Shown here: positions 35,601-48,715 of the stretch, in pieces
How positions within the stretch are numbered: position 1 is the first letter of the stretch
Layout: every line of letters starts with the position of its first letter
NCBI GenBank assembly: GCA_030386875.1
Contig: CM059567.1
Location: 51,692,020-51,756,019 of the forward strand
DNA from: Morinoia aosen
Taxonomy: Eukaryota; Arthropoda; Malacostraca; Amphipoda; Talitridae
DNA: 64,000 nucleotides
Reading direction: 5' to 3'
The notes under the pieces: model-generated
The model's database searches: none
What the model was told of the DNA's origin: nothing
The model's input: only the letters and a program-made list of their open reading frames with translations
Position numbers and translations under genes: made by a program

Positions 35601-38600
35601 AGATTTTTTAGATATCTTTAGGAGTATTTTTAATTTCAAGTATCACATGACGGATAGCCATTCAGTGTCAGATCCGTTGTTAGTGTTCTAGAGCTTCTGA
35701 ACTCCTTACTTGTTTCCACAGGTTCTTGTAACCAAACGTTTGAAGACCGTAATTTATAATAGATGAAGATATTCACATTCATTTCTAGTTTCTGTCAGTT
35801 TTTACACTGATTGCTCGCAAATATTTCGATCCTCGTATCTCTGTGCACCCACAGCAGCAAACCACCTCATAAGAAAGGATGAGTTGATCGGGAAACTTGT
35901 AAAAATCTGCACTAGGGGAGGCACAAAGTACTTCAAAATACATTAACAAGTCAACAGGTCACCTGATTTGCACACTAGGGAATAAAACATCAAAGTAAGT
36001 TGTTCGCCTACTGAGGGCAAATCTATAAAGTATATCCTCTTTCAGTTAGTTTGTTCTAAGGCTGGAAAAATAAACACTTGTGACAAGAGAAAAAAAGTCG
36101 AGGCGTTGAATCGCACCAAGATGGTGGTCACTTCCCGGACAAGAGAAAAATGTACACAGAAATAACTTCAAACAAAACTTACTACAACCTCTTGCGGTAA
36201 GTTTGCTGGCTGTGATGTGTGTAGCAACTACCGTGAGGAACGTTAAATCCATCGAGCCGTGCTGACAACACAGGCCCATGAGCAGATCTTGCATGTTGAT
36301 GAAAACAATCCTGAGGAGTGCAAGTTCCAGAGGCATGATCACGGTTTATTTCGGATCAAGAATGCACAAAAATCGAATGTTCCTAGTAACAGTAATTTTA
36401 TACAAATTACTGGTAAGTTTCAATACCGAAGTTTTCAGATGTGGGCATCTATTCGTATAATGAGTCAATGATCATGTACACTGCAAAACAAACCGTGTTA
36501 AGATGTCATTTTCCAAACAGCTAATTGTTCGAAGACACTGCAATATTTTGAATTAATATTCAAAGATCGTGAGTGTACCTATTCAAGGTGAAACACCAGA
36601 AAAAACATGGGTCCATACTCATAAAATTGCAATAAAAACCGCACAAATGCAACGAAACGTATAATCACAACGAAAATCTTAAAAATGGAGCAGAAAGCAC
36701 GACAAGGGGGAACACGAGCTCCAGCTATGCGTGCGGCGCCTCTCTCACCAAACACATCAGTGTTTAGCGTCGCAACTCAGCGCCTACGTTGGAGCAGCTG
36801 CTTGCAAGACGCCTTATTTTTCCCTGAGTTTGCCATTAGTAAAGTTGCCCTCTCGTGATGGGTCAATATTGACGCACGGTTATTCACCTCAATTGTGCAA
36901 GGTCAGACTTAGGACAGTCCTCGCAATGGGCGTGCAAGCCGTGAAACGAGAGTCTTCAAACAGAAATGCAATTCACCGCAAAAATAGAGCAGGGAAGAAC
37001 GAGTGCTTCTTATCCTAACTTGAACTCATGAGAGGGAAAAAGAAGGATTTGAAAGAAAAAGGTTGTAGTAAAAGCTTTAGGCGAGGTGAATGATAGCAAC
37101 TTTCTGAGTTTGAGTGAATTAAAACGCAACTCGTTATGTATCAGGTAATTGATTGAAAAATTTACTAATGCTATTGTACCGGCTTGCTTATTTAGGGCAG
37201 ACAAATTGCTGGTGACGAAGAAATAAATGAGTACGCTCTAAAACCACTTTCCTAAATCAAGATCATCTTTCGCATAAAAATTGAAATACAAATTTGAAAT
37301 AATAAACACTTGTATTAAGCACCCATGTACCACCATCACCCGTTTCGTTTTCACCATCGTTTTCATGTGTCTTCACATTGCAGAATTTATTCGCGTTTTT
37401 AATAAATCTCTGAACTTTACTGAAATGGAACGAGAAGACCTCAAATACGCCGATAAAGACAAACCGTTCAGAAATATTACAGACCTGGACTAAGCTCTTA
37501 TATCCTAGAGAGTTGAGAGGAAAATCTGCGATGAGACTCGCTCTTGCATAGCGGGCTGGACTAAGAAGCTGCAATAATTAATGGGCTATGAAAATCTTTA
37601 ACACAAAGAGTACACACAGTACGGTGCCTGCATGAAGCTAGCATGAAGGCTAAGAAACACGATGCAGTCAAGGGCAATTGGAGCCGCATTCTGGTTGGAA
37701 AAGTCATCTCTTACACTAAGAGGTCAATATGATCGGTTTCGATTCCAAGTGAACTGAAACCTCGGGTCTGGCATTTTGTATATTCAAATCAGACATTGCA
37801 AAATTTACACTCGGAGAGCGATTGGCGGCTGCAGGCGTTTAGGAAGGCGTCTGAATCGCGTGACGTTTTTAATCAGTTTCTGTCAGCCGCGCCAAGACCG
37901 AGTGATACATCACTTTTCGAAGAGCCTTGATCTCGATGGTGACAAGCGTAATCTGCCGCCTTAGATGCATGCATCCAACGGGGAAGGAATTTTTGTCGCC
38001 GCAAAACTTTGAGCATATCGGGAGCAGGTTCTTTTCTTTGCATTTTATGCAGCCGAAGTCATTTCATTTACGCGCCGCCTTCAACGTGAATGATGATGAG
38101 ATTCTTGAGCTTTCTGGGTCGTTTGAATGGCTTTTCGAAGCGCGAAAATGCCATTACGACGCACTGATGGAAATGCTGATGCTTTGACAGGGCCCGTTAG
38201 GATGAACTCTAGAAGAGCCCTCTAGCTGCCCAATACGGTGCTAAGGATGATCTTCTACATGAAAATATGTAAGGTACAAAAGGACGCCAGATGCACTGGC
38301 CAAAATAGAACCAGTACACCAGCTTAGTATCAACATCACGCCGTTAGTAGCGCGAAGCTTAAAGCCAGGTGCACATGTGAACTCGGAATTGATCGATTGC
38401 AATGCATGATTAAAACACAATTTTAGGAGTTAAAAACACGCGAGAAAAAAATGAATCAGAGGAAACTCAATGAATCGGGTACACGAGGCAGGGGCAAATG
38501 AGAAACCCCATAACTTTTGTAGAAAAGGCTTCATGCTTCATCAATTTGATTGTTAAATTGCTTGGATTAAGCTAGTTCATTTGAGCATAAATCTTCATCT

Positions 38601-39348
38601 GAGTCGTGCTCAATTTTCAAAATTTACTCCTAAAATTCAACTCTCGTAAAGCACTTAGTCTTTACTGACAGTGTATAGTTTCTTTTTTCGTAGCAATTGC
38701 ACTGTTGCTTGTACTTGTTCAAGATTATAGAAAGCAATTTCGAGCAAAATTAGGAATAAGCTCTGCAAACCATTTTTTTTAGCTCATACGACAATAGATC
38801 AATAATGGCAATTCTTTGTGTTTCGACATTTCGACATTTCCACAAAAAAGTAAATTTAGCCTCTTGCATTGCATAAATGAAACATATCCGGTTCCGTTTT
38901 AATATTTGGTAACGATGTTTATTCAGCTGAGAGGCGGGACAAATCAACAGATATTCCCACTTTAAAGTAAAAGGCATGCCGCACAAAATATTCCGATGAT
39001 AAAATTAATAAAGTAACCATTATCACAAGGAAAATTAACTACACCCGAGGACAATTTCCATAACCAATCATTCACATAATAGTTTGTCACATGCATTAAA
39101 CTTCACTTACATCTGATTCGTTGTAAAAGTATTTTAAAAATATGTTATAATGGAGTACTAGCTGTAAGCTTACAACTGTTTTTGTTTTTATCGTATCAGT
39201 TTGGTCATTAAAATTAGTAATAAAAGTTCAGTCAACAAGAGAGAATCCTTGTGAGCAGTGCAGTGCGTTGAACAGAATAACAGAAAAGTTATACAAAACC
39301 GAAATAATTAACAGTTGAAGAGAAAAGATTCAGAGAACGGACACTCAC
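29683..39348. other. Intron 1, long unassigned stretch next to exon 1
   Basis: Nearly 10 kb with no firm gene. A direct duplication of about 90 bases occurs at 34938-35022 and 35041-35131 (shared gtactacatttggacatttt). A GC-richer patch at 30540-30770 and open frames at 31662-32113 and 37927-38187 have no recognisable similarity or splice signals. Confidence 0.5.
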
Positions 39349-40451
39349 TTCATTTCGGCGGCGAGTGCGGTGGGATGGATTCTGAGCCTCTTGACGTTAG
39401 TTTTTTTGGTGATCGCGCCTCCTAACGCACAGGGCTCTGTAAGGATGGGCTTGAGAGGAAGGTCTTGGTTAGGGTGGTCATGTTGCTGGTGTTCGCTGTC
39501 TCGACATTCACTCATAAATGACAGAGATAAAGGGCCACTGCCTTGAGAGTGTGAGTGTTTAACGTCCACAGTCGACCACCGACGACGGGCTTTCAATATA
39601 CACGGGCGTCTTGGTTTGGGATCGTCTAGTAATTTATCGGCGCTCGTGGAACGGCGAGGGCCTTTTCTGTGACAGCTTACATAAGAGGCTTTCCTAATGG
39701 CTCCTGTCTTCCTGCTGGCTTGCTCGTCGTACGAGTTAGATGATATTTCAAGTAAACTCTTGCATTCCATCTCGTATTGAGGTTCGTCTGAATCACAAAT
39801 AGAGGTTGGACTCGATCGCAAGCTGCTCTCCGCGTCTGGAGTGTCAGTCGGACCGTTTCGTAGCAATTGTGTTCGACTTTGGAGGCTCTTGGCTCCATTA
39901 CTAGATATTCGAGGCGTGATTGGTAGGGACATTGGCCCGCTTGCCACAATTGTGTCTGAATACAAGCGGGCTCTTCCTGAACCTGAACTGCCACCGAAAA
40001 ACACGCGTGAAATATGCTTCACTCGGGGAGCAAATTCTTCTGCGTCTATTTCCGGTGACCCGCCGCAGTTAGATTCGCCAGAATCGGAGTATCCTGAATC
40101 TTGGGATCCTCTGAGAGAACCCCCAACTGAGCTCCTGAGGGAACCGACTGGAGACCGAATTGCGCAGCTCGTAGGAGAACTAGCTTCATCTCCAGAGCTC
40201 GAGGCTTCGTTAGCTTCTTTGCACGTGCCCAAAGCAGGGCCCCAAGGAGGGGCTTCTACTGTCAGGCTCTTTTCTTTGTGGTTCCCGAACATGGTTGTGG
40301 TCTGCGCTGCTGGCTCGTGGGAGGGAATTCCCGATGAGAGTTTGGGGAGCGAGGGATCCTCTGACGCATAAAAGACCTTTGAACGGCCCCGCTTGAAGGC
40401 GGCCGACAGGGGAGAGGGAGAAGTGCGACTCTTCAGCGTCATCGTCGCGTC
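39349..40451 (-). CDS. insc: Inscuteable homologue, coding exon 1 (Ser-rich N-terminal region)
   Basis: Coding starts at the ATG at 40442-40440, which has A at -3. The frame stays open for 364 codons and ends in a good donor (AA|GTGAGT, phase 2). A 3' splice site (gaattttcag) at 40452-40453 shows that at least one upstream, probably non-coding, exon exists. The product is low-complexity and Ser/Pro/Arg-rich, with SQDSGYSDSGES near residues 113-124, basic stretches near 262-290 (RRSTSADK, KARRRWSTVDV) and a basic end (VKRLRIHPTALAAEMK). The link to the Inscuteable exons 30 kb away rests on same strand, exact phase match (AA+G = Lys, giving ALAAEMK-NGSLSQWLQE) and the fact that insect Inscuteable proteins carry a long N-terminal region before the Pins-binding segment. 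I do not recognise a folded domain here. An alternative is an exon of another minus-strand gene, which I consider less likely. Confidence 0.72.
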
Positions 40452-40869
40452 CTGAAAATTCGAAGAAAACTTTTATTAGTTGTCAATATTTATTTAACTA
40501 AGATAAAAAGAAAATTTTACTATTTCATTAACACATACCAAGGAAAAGTAAGCCTAGTCACCAGCAAAACTTGTAAAAAATCAACTACGAAACTGATACA
40601 AATGCTGCTGGATGTTTTAGTACCTTAACTTATTCATTTCTCATTGGAATCAAGCCAGGGAATCTAATAAGAAATGAAATCTATTAAAATATCTCTCAGA
40701 AATATTTTCCTGAAGGCAAAATCAGAATCCAATGAGAAGTGCAACATCAGATAAATGGAATACCAGGAAAAAACCTGCAACATCAGTACATGCGCCTCAT
40801 GAAAGCTCCTTAGAGAAATGGGGAGCGATTTTTAAACACATTCCTTTACTGCAGCAGTGGGCCGGTTAA

Positions 40870-41190
40870 TAATAAGGTATTTTACGCTTTTCTAACCCCT
40901 AAAAATTAAGGGAACGGGGTATTTATGTACAAGGTGAGTTTCTAAACTCTTGTACATAAATACTACGCTTGAAAGTTTAAAAAGGTAAAAAACAGGTGAA
41001 ATTTTAAAACAACGTTATAGGTGCTGAAAAAACCTGTAGCAGACCGAAAACGAGATGATCCCGAGTAAAACAAAAACGCAATTCAATTAAAACAGAAGCG
41101 AGACTTTATAACATTCAGCTTGGGACCTCTCACCTTTCTCAAGGGAACGCTACGTTTTATGAGTACATAAGTTGTATCTTTCCTTGAAAG
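40870..41190 (+). repeat. Dispersed element, copy upstream of exon 1
   Basis: Shows the family order (ggtgctgaaaaaacctgtag, gatgatcccgag, attcagcttgggacctctca, acataagttgtatctttcc). At the hairpin position it has a perfect 14-base stem, tatttatgtacaag and cttgtacataaata (40919-40961). Confidence 0.75.
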
Positions 41191-41920
41191 AAATACAGCC
41201 TGCAGCAAAAGATCTTCTCTAAACTCGGCTGCCCTATGTGCAGTTTTTTTAGACCAAATTCTTAAAGCTTAAAGTTATTCCAAACGAAATTTGAAAATTT
41301 TAACCAAACAAAAAGAACAAGTAGAGTTGCCAAATCACATAAAAACTTTCGCTACCGATTGTACTCCTACAATAATGTAAGTTTAAAAATCCTGCTCTAG
41401 GACAGCGTCTCCTTCACAGCACATAATTCCCAATTAGGGCGAGCTGTCGCACAAAGCTGCTGCTGCGTCGTCGCGATAAGCAAGCCCCAGCCAGGGATCT
41501 TCAAATTACTGTGCCATTCACCCCCGAGTCTTTCCTAATCAATTTCATTCGCCCCTTAATATTCAAAAGTGTCTATGCGTCGAATCGAGTATAATATTCC
41601 TTATATTTAACTTCATGCGTGTTCATATGTTAGCCGCTGAAAAAATGGAAAAAATATGCTGGTGTGCCATCTAGAATGCGAAGACACTCATGGAGCAGGT
41701 CACATCTGTATAGGCAGCCAAGGCCTCCTTTATCTATTTCAAAACCAGCCTCTGCTACAAACCTACAACCTTGACACACAGAGACGATCTGGAGTTGAGG
41801 TGCTGGCGAGCAGCAGCAAATTGTGGAGCGTGTGCACAATTGCAGGCCTCGGAACGAATTGTAGCGACTGCAGGCGTCGGATTCCATGCCTCCAAAAATA
41901 CAACGGCGCTTGCTTAACAA

Positions 41921-42220
41921 AGATAATTTCCAGGATCTTTACGTTCCTTTCAAGGAAAGTGTTTTTTTTTATGTGAACCATGATTCTTGGTGATGATAGT
42001 TAAAAGTCTTTAAGATTGGAATGTCGTTACACCGCAGTCAAGTTCGTGCACGTACAACAGCGCTTGAAAATGTGCATTTACAGGATCTTTATGTTCCGCT
42101 CAAGGAGAGTGTTTCTTTTAACGTGAACCGTGATTCTTGGTGTTGATGGGGGAAGGTCTTTAAGATTTGAGTGTCGTTACACCATGCACAGTCAAGTTCG
42201 TATACACGTAGAAAGTTATT
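41921..42220. repeat. Tandem direct duplication of about 140 bases
   Basis: Two diverged copies (about 41921-42058 and 42071-42220) share caggatcttta-gttcc, gtgaacc-tgattcttggtg, gtcgttacacc and agtcaagttcgt. No function is apparent. Confidence 0.8.
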
Positions 42221-43486
42221 AAAATATTCCATGAAGCGTGAAGTTGAAGTAGCAAGGTTTATGGAGCTTAGGTTTTAGCTCGCATATGAGTACGAAAAAA
42301 GCGTCAGCGTCACGTGGGGTTGAAATTAAGCGAAAAAATACGAGGTTCTTTTCGTTACAAAACTGAATACGCAACAGATTTCTACAAACGTGCTTGCCTC
42401 GACATGGCGAAATTTAAAATAGTTTTCTGTCATGAACAGAGAGCCTATAAAGAAATTAACGTTCGTACCAATGCAATCATGACAAAAATGATTTGTAAAA
42501 TTCAAGGATTTTGAATTTTTGAAAAAAGTTTCAGCTTTTGCAACAAGTTTGCAAGCCAAAGACTACTACAAATAGTGAGGAAGAGATTTCGGCCGGTTCA
42601 AGTCGGCCCGTTCAGCAGTACATGCAATTTTAATGTAGCGCGGACCACTACTGCATGCATGTTTTGATGCAGTTTGTATCCACTCATAGCCTAGCTTTGG
42701 ATAAATATCACCGCTCACTGTTCCATAAGTTCGTAAGAGTACTTGCAGCTAGGTGAATATACAGTCATGATTTAAATAGGACCCCTAGTATGGTGACACA
42801 TTTTTCGCGCACAACATCTCAAGTCTTACGATGGTATAAGTAAATCTGCATGGTAAACTGAAATTATTCGCAGGTTAAGCTGAAACTAATCTACTGAATT
42901 CTTCAAACTGCGGGCAGTAAAAAAATGCATAGAAGTAATTTTTTCTCAATGACGTTTAGTGTATCCATTGTAATAGCCCACGAAGAAATTTCATTGCTCC
43001 CCTCATTTCGATCGCAATGCCGTCTGGCCACAAATGATATACGCAAGTTTATCCACAAGATACCTCCAAATAGTGATCACAAAAAAAAATCCAATCACAT
43101 CGGGCAATAATGATGTCACACCTGGAAGCAACTGGAGAGAATTTCTTTCCTGGTGGCGGACTTAGGCTTTAATGGGTAAAGTTCAACGCACTAAGGAAGC
43201 CGAGCGAAGTGGAATATAGCTGCACCTGGGATCCACGCTACCTACCATGCTTGCGTTGTGCAAACGGAGCGCCAGACGAGCAGGTGTGCATAAGCAGGTG
43301 CCGATCGCCGCTGTTTTGAGACCAGTTTACGTCAACACAAAAGCTCAGGCTTTGCATACTGAGGATTCCGTTGTAATTGCACGCTTATGTGAACGCAGGA
43401 GATCATCCCTGAATGGGTAAATAGATTTGAAAGCGCATGAAAAAGTATCAGAATTATCTTTGAAATAAATGTTGTGAAAGTAAATG
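42221..43486. other. Unassigned stretch upstream of exon 1
   Basis: No gene, RNA or array recognised. Confidence 0.5.
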
Positions 43487-44112
43487 TATAAAAGGTGTTT
43501 CAGAACAAGAGGTACAAAATTGCACACCAAGTAGTAAATGGCTTAATAAGCACTTTTTATTCTATGAAATTGTCTGAAAAAAAATCGTTTTTTGAGATAT
43601 TAGCTGTTTGTTTTTTTACAGAATGAAATTTAATTACACAATTGTTGGCAATATTTATTTTGAATTTACGTTACAAACACTTCTATTCTATGAGAGTTTA
43701 CAATGATAAAATTTAGTTTTAGTGATATTTGGCAAAAAGCTTTGTAGCCTTGTTTATGCTACACCCATTGGATCTGAGGAAGATCTCGTGGCCAGAATTG
43801 CTGTGGCTGCTGGTAAGATTTCTGAAATACCAGACGTGTTTCCGTATATCGATCTGGTAGTCGTTAAGGCTAAGATTTGATAAGTGCATTGATGTAGGTG
43901 GAACATATTTTGGACAATTTTTGTAAAGTGAAATCAAAATGAATATTGCGAGTAATTATGTAATAAAATTTCATCTTTTAAAACTATAAACAGCTAATGT
44001 CTCAGAAACCAGATTTTTTTTAGGAAATTTCTCAGAAGCAAAAGTGTTTATTTGGCCATTTTCTGCTTGGTGTGCAATTTTTTACTTCTTGCTCAGAAAC
44101 ACCCTGTATATA
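43487..44112 (+). mobile_element. Tc1/mariner-like element remnant with long inverted repeats
   Basis: The right end reads gaaacaccctgtatata; reversed it is the tacagggtgtttc type of terminus. It pairs with the left end tataaaaggtgtttcagaac. Pairing extends for about 170 bases on each side (43491-43665 with 43935-44108), including aattgcacaccaag, tagctgttt and gcaatattattttga-like blocks. Flanking TA/TATA fits a TA target duplication. The interior holds only a small transposase fragment, so most of the coding region is deleted. Confidence 0.85.
43737..43926 (+). pseudogene. Tc1/mariner-like transposase, C-terminal fragment
   Basis: The plus strand reads ATPIGSEEDLVARIAVAAGKISEIPDVFPY and then, after a frame change, RLRFDKCIDVGGTYFGQFL and a stop. 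The order (S-EEDL--RI, then a short Arg-rich stretch, then CI---GG-F--L-stop) is the usual end of mariner-type transposases that lie in elements with this terminus. The catalytic domain is missing. Confidence 0.8.
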
Positions 44113-44169
44113 ATTGTTCTCAAGTAAGGCATTGGAATAATACAGTTGTTTTTATAGAAGATTTAATTC

Positions 44170-44510
44170 GTAGATTATAAGTTAGTTAAGCCTCCCAAAC
44201 TGCAACAAAGGCGCTCAAGAGAGAGAGAGAAAGTATGAACTTACCATTAAGTTAGGAGTCAAGGGAAAGGAGAAGCTATGCACAATGTGTGTTCCCACAC
44301 AAGAATGCAACAGCAAGGTAGGCAAGAATTTCACGAAACGAGATAGAAGGTGAAGGGGAAAGTCAGAGGTGCTGAAAAACAGGATAGCGGTGATCCGAAA
44401 AAGATGGTCCTTTAAAGAAACCAAAAAAATCTGTTCTGTTTCAACACAAATAAATCCTACGTAATTAACATTTAGCTCGTGACCTTCCATTTCGTCCTGG
44501 TAGGAGAAAT
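44170..44510 (+). repeat. Dispersed element, copy
   Basis: Begins gattataagttagttaagcc, then ctatgcacaatgtgtgttcc at the hairpin position, ggtgctgaaaaacaggatag, atggtcctttaaag and ctcgtgaccttccatttcg. Confidence 0.87.
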
Positions 44511-44975
44511 GGGTACAATGTTCATGCTTGTGGTAGAAAAATTTTTCGAAAACTTCGATGCATATCAAAATTTTACTCAAAATTGTTGCAACGAAAGTAT
44601 TTGTAAGTACATGCACCAAAAACAAGAGAAATAAATTATAGAAAGGAAAGAGAACACTGAAATTGGTATTTACTGGTTCAGATAACTTAAAAAATGCTCT
44701 CAAATCAAGAAGACTGGAGCTCTATTCGCAACTCAATATATGAATGCCTTAAGATTTATATTTTTTTTTTAAAAGTAAGTATGTTTTATTATGTCAATTT
44801 TTATTGTTTCAACTATACGGGAAAATCACCGTTTCTAGTTAGATCTGAAGCCATTCAAATAATGATATACCGGAGGTACTATATAAGTGTGCAGTTATTA
44901 AATATTGTCGGCGTTAATATCCTGCAAAGTCATCCTTTCTGTGACTTTAGCAAACACATCACAGCCGAAACATCC

Positions 44976-45430
44976 AAGCAGAAGCATCCAAGCACACACA
45001 CACATCCCAGCAAGCACATCCTAGCACACACAAACACATCCCAGCAGATACACATCCCAACAGACACACATCCCAGCAGACACACATCCCGGCACACATA
45101 CATCCCGGCACACACACATCCCAGCACACACACATCCCAGCACACACACATCCCAGCACACACACATCCCAGCACACACACATCCCAGCACACACACATC
45201 CCAGCACACACACATCCCAGCACACACACATCCCAGCACACACACATCCCAGCACACACACATCCCAGCACACACACATCCCAGCACACACATCCCAGCA
45301 CATAATCATCCCAGCACACACACATCCCAGCACACAAACATCCAAGAACACACACAGCCCAGCACACACACATCTTAGCACACACACATCTTAGCACACA
45401 CATCCCAGCACACACACATCCCAAGAGACA
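44976..45430. repeat. 14-bp minisatellite (about 30 copies)
   Basis: Near-perfect units of cacacacatcccag, with variants at both edges (cacacaaacatc, cacacacatctt). The overlapping open frames on both strands (CVCWDVCVLG, HIPAHTHPST) result from the stop-free 14-bp period in every frame and are not treated as genes. Confidence 0.96.
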
Positions 45431-47399
45431 CAATCATTTGCCACTGACGTGGGCGCGTTCAGATGACGACCGCAAATGGAAGTACCTCCCACAGTTCAGC
45501 TCTAATCGAACACGAGCAGTCAATAAACATTACCCAACACACCCGGCTTCCCTTAACAGCAATTGGCTTTAAAATCAAAAGTAGATGCACTGGAGGAGTT
45601 CCGCTTCAGTACTGATGCTCGGAGGAAGCTTTAGCGCTGTTTTGCGGTCGCTTTAGGGGCGATTATCTCCCTAATTTGGTCGTTGAGAGTTGTTGCTTTG
45701 GTTGGTATCCTGGCCTGCAAAGTGTGAAGAGTTGCGTGATAACCTCTGCATGCAGTTACGAGAGATGAACGAGGCATGCGTTCAATTAACTCCAAGTATT
45801 AGGAGGAGCTCAGCATGATCCCGCAGACCTCGTAATGGTTCACAAAAACACGGCGAGTGGTTATTTTACGTTTTAAAACTCATGCCAAACACTTACTCGT
45901 ACACTACAGAACTTATAGAAATGTGTTCATTTCCCAGCCGAATGAAAAGGCAGTTCAGAGCTGCGAGTGTGGAGCGATGAAACGCAGAAGGAAAGGAATT
46001 GTTACCCAAACTAGCCATATTAACAGCGTTATTCAAGGAATTTTATTAGTTTAGAATAAGTGATTAGGCGAGGGTTACTACTCGAGTTATTAGCTCAGCA
46101 AAGCAAAATCACCATCTTAAATTTTATGCTTGTGGTTCAAGCGTCGCCCATGACGCCTTCCTTTCAAGAGACAATTTTTTGGGCGCTGGAGGTGTGTTGT
46201 CTCTGCTCTAATTCGCTTAGCTTTTAAGTGGCCAGACCAAGCGTGACAGAAGGTGACTGGAGGAAAATTCCCACCCCTAATTCATACACAGCCCTTAATA
46301 CCAAGAGCCACAGGCAGATACTAGTCACGCATGAATATTTCAAAAGCATCTTGTAAATAAGCGACCCAAATTTTAGAAGAAGTAAATGATAATGAAGATA
46401 CAAGGAAAATTTCGGGAAACTAGCGAACACGCCGGGCGCAAACGACAGCAGCAGGCTAGAAGAGTTAGAAATAAGCTTGTTGCTCGCGATGGTTTAAAAC
46501 TCGGAGTATTTTTCGTAGCAGGCGTCAAGTTCCACTTCATATCAAAGATATAAAACAAATGACCCAATTGTGTGCATGAGAACACGCGAGACACAGGAAC
46601 AAACGTTCACAAATCTCCAGAAATAAATAGTGCTCACTGAAATTTAGAGAATCTTTACTATTTCCCAAAATTTTAGTCGAGATGAATCTTCCGAAGCAGT
46701 AAACGAGCTTTAGCAGATTTGAATTTCCGTCATGCATTGAAGCACGAGTGGCATTAGGAGTATTTTTAATCACCATATCCACCAGTTCTTAAATCAACAA
46801 CGATAAACGAAACGGGTAACAACAGTGGGGATATAAATACAAATGTTTCTTAACGAGTCAATCGTCAATTATATATATTTAAATTTGAGATTTACATATA
46901 CATAATTATGTTTTTAGCAACATTTTGGTTTAATTTACTGGATGTTAGACAATGAGCTACAATATTTTCGATTTTAACAAAAGGAACTTTTTTACATAGT
47001 TTGACATTTCACAATCGCTAAAAAGACTGAATTGAGTACGAAGAATATACAAAGGGCAAAGAACAAGGAAAAATTTTTTCCGAAATGGCCCCTTGCGTTT
47101 CAATTACGTGACAAATTAAGACGCCATGTTTCATCAAAGTGAAGGCACCAAAGGTCGAAAATCCTCCAAGTACAGACATCAAAGGCTGCAAATAGATGCA
47201 TTGCGAGCGCATTATTTTAGGGGCAAAAACTGCAACGCGACGCATAGAACACAAGCCCAACACCCGCTTCCCATGACACCGCCGCCCTCGCGCGCCAACG
47301 GCCCGGCATACTCCGTGTTGCAGGGCATGTCACATGCCTGCACGACATATTCCAGCTGCTGGTACGCCAACATATTCCAGTTCCTGTCAACCAACACAA
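45431..47399. other. Unassigned stretch between two minisatellites
   Basis: No firm gene. The last part (47220-47360) is GC-richer and open on both strands; see the observation on the 30-bp array. Confidence 0.5.
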
Positions 47400-48715
47400 T
47401 CCACAGCTTGGCCAAAACATTCCAGTCACTGACACACCAACACAACACATTCCAGTCACTGACACACCAACACAACACATTCCAGTCACTGACACACCAA
47501 CACAACACATTCCAGTCACTGACACACAAACACAACACATTTCAAACACAGACACACAAACACAACACATTTCAAACACAGACACACCAACACAACATAT
47601 TTCAAACACAGACACACCAACACAACATATTTCAAACACAGACACACCAACACAATATATTTCAACACTGACACACCAACACGACATATTTCAAACACAG
47701 ACACACCAACACAACATATTTCAAACACAGACACACCAACACAACATATTTCAAACACAGACACACCAACACAACATATTTCAAACAGACACACCAACAC
47801 GACATATTTCAAACACAGACACACCAACACAACATATTTCAAACACAGACACACCAACACGACATATTTCAAACACAGACACACCAACACAACATATTTC
47901 AAACACAGACACACCAACACAACATATTTCAAACACAGACACACCAACACAACATATTTCAAACACAGACACACCAACACAACATATTTCAAACACAGAC
48001 ACACCAACACGACATATTTCAAACACAGACACACCAACACAACATATTTCAAACACAGACACACCAACACAACATATTTCAAACACAGACACACCAACAC
48101 AACATAATTCAAACACAGACACACCAACACAACATATTTAAAACACAGATACACCAACACAACATATTTCAAACACAGACACACCAACACAACATATTTC
48201 AAACACAGACACACCAACACGACATATTTCAAACACAGACACACCAACACAACATATTTCAAACACAGACACACCAACACAACATATTTCAAACACAGAC
48301 ACACCAACACAACATATTTCAAACACAGACACACCAACACGACATATTTCAAACACTGACACACCAACGCAACATATTTAAAACACTGACGCACCAACGC
48401 GACATATTTCAAACAAACACACCAACACAACATATTTCAAACACAGACACACCAACACAACATATTTCAAACACAGACACACCAACAAGACATATTTCAA
48501 ACAGACACACCAACACGACACATTCCAGTCACTGACACACCAACACAACACATTCCAGTCACTGATACACCAACACGACACATTCCAGTCAATCACACAC
48601 CAACACAACACATTCCAGTCACTGACACACCAACACGACATGTTCCAGTCAATCACACACCAACACAACACATTTCAGTCACTGACACACCAACACGACA
48701 CATTCCAGCAGCTCA
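47400..48715. repeat. 30-bp minisatellite (about 43 copies) with variant borders
   Basis: The core unit is cacaacatatttcaaacaca then gacacaccaa. At both borders (47425-47530 and 48505-48710) the unit has cattccagtcactg in place of atttcaaacacag. Older-looking units extend left to about 47340. A 2-base deletion near 47665 and a few shortened units (47785, 48410, 48495) break the frames. The predicted decapeptide repeats (TFQSLTHQHN or LKYVVLVCLC) are by-products of the 30-bp period. Confidence 0.96.

Noticed and set aside
39677-40371. Other-frame open stretches overlapping exon 1 on both strands
   Set aside because: Shadows of the long exon-1 reading frame.
44930-45433. Cys/Trp-rich repeated frame on minus and His/Thr/Pro-rich frame on plus
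   Set aside because: Stop-free 14-bp minisatellite; open in several frames on both strands.
47516-48433. 305-codon minus-strand frame of LKYVVLVCLC repeats
   Set aside because: Longest frame in the window but fully explained by the 30-bp repeat; it has no start context or non-repetitive part.
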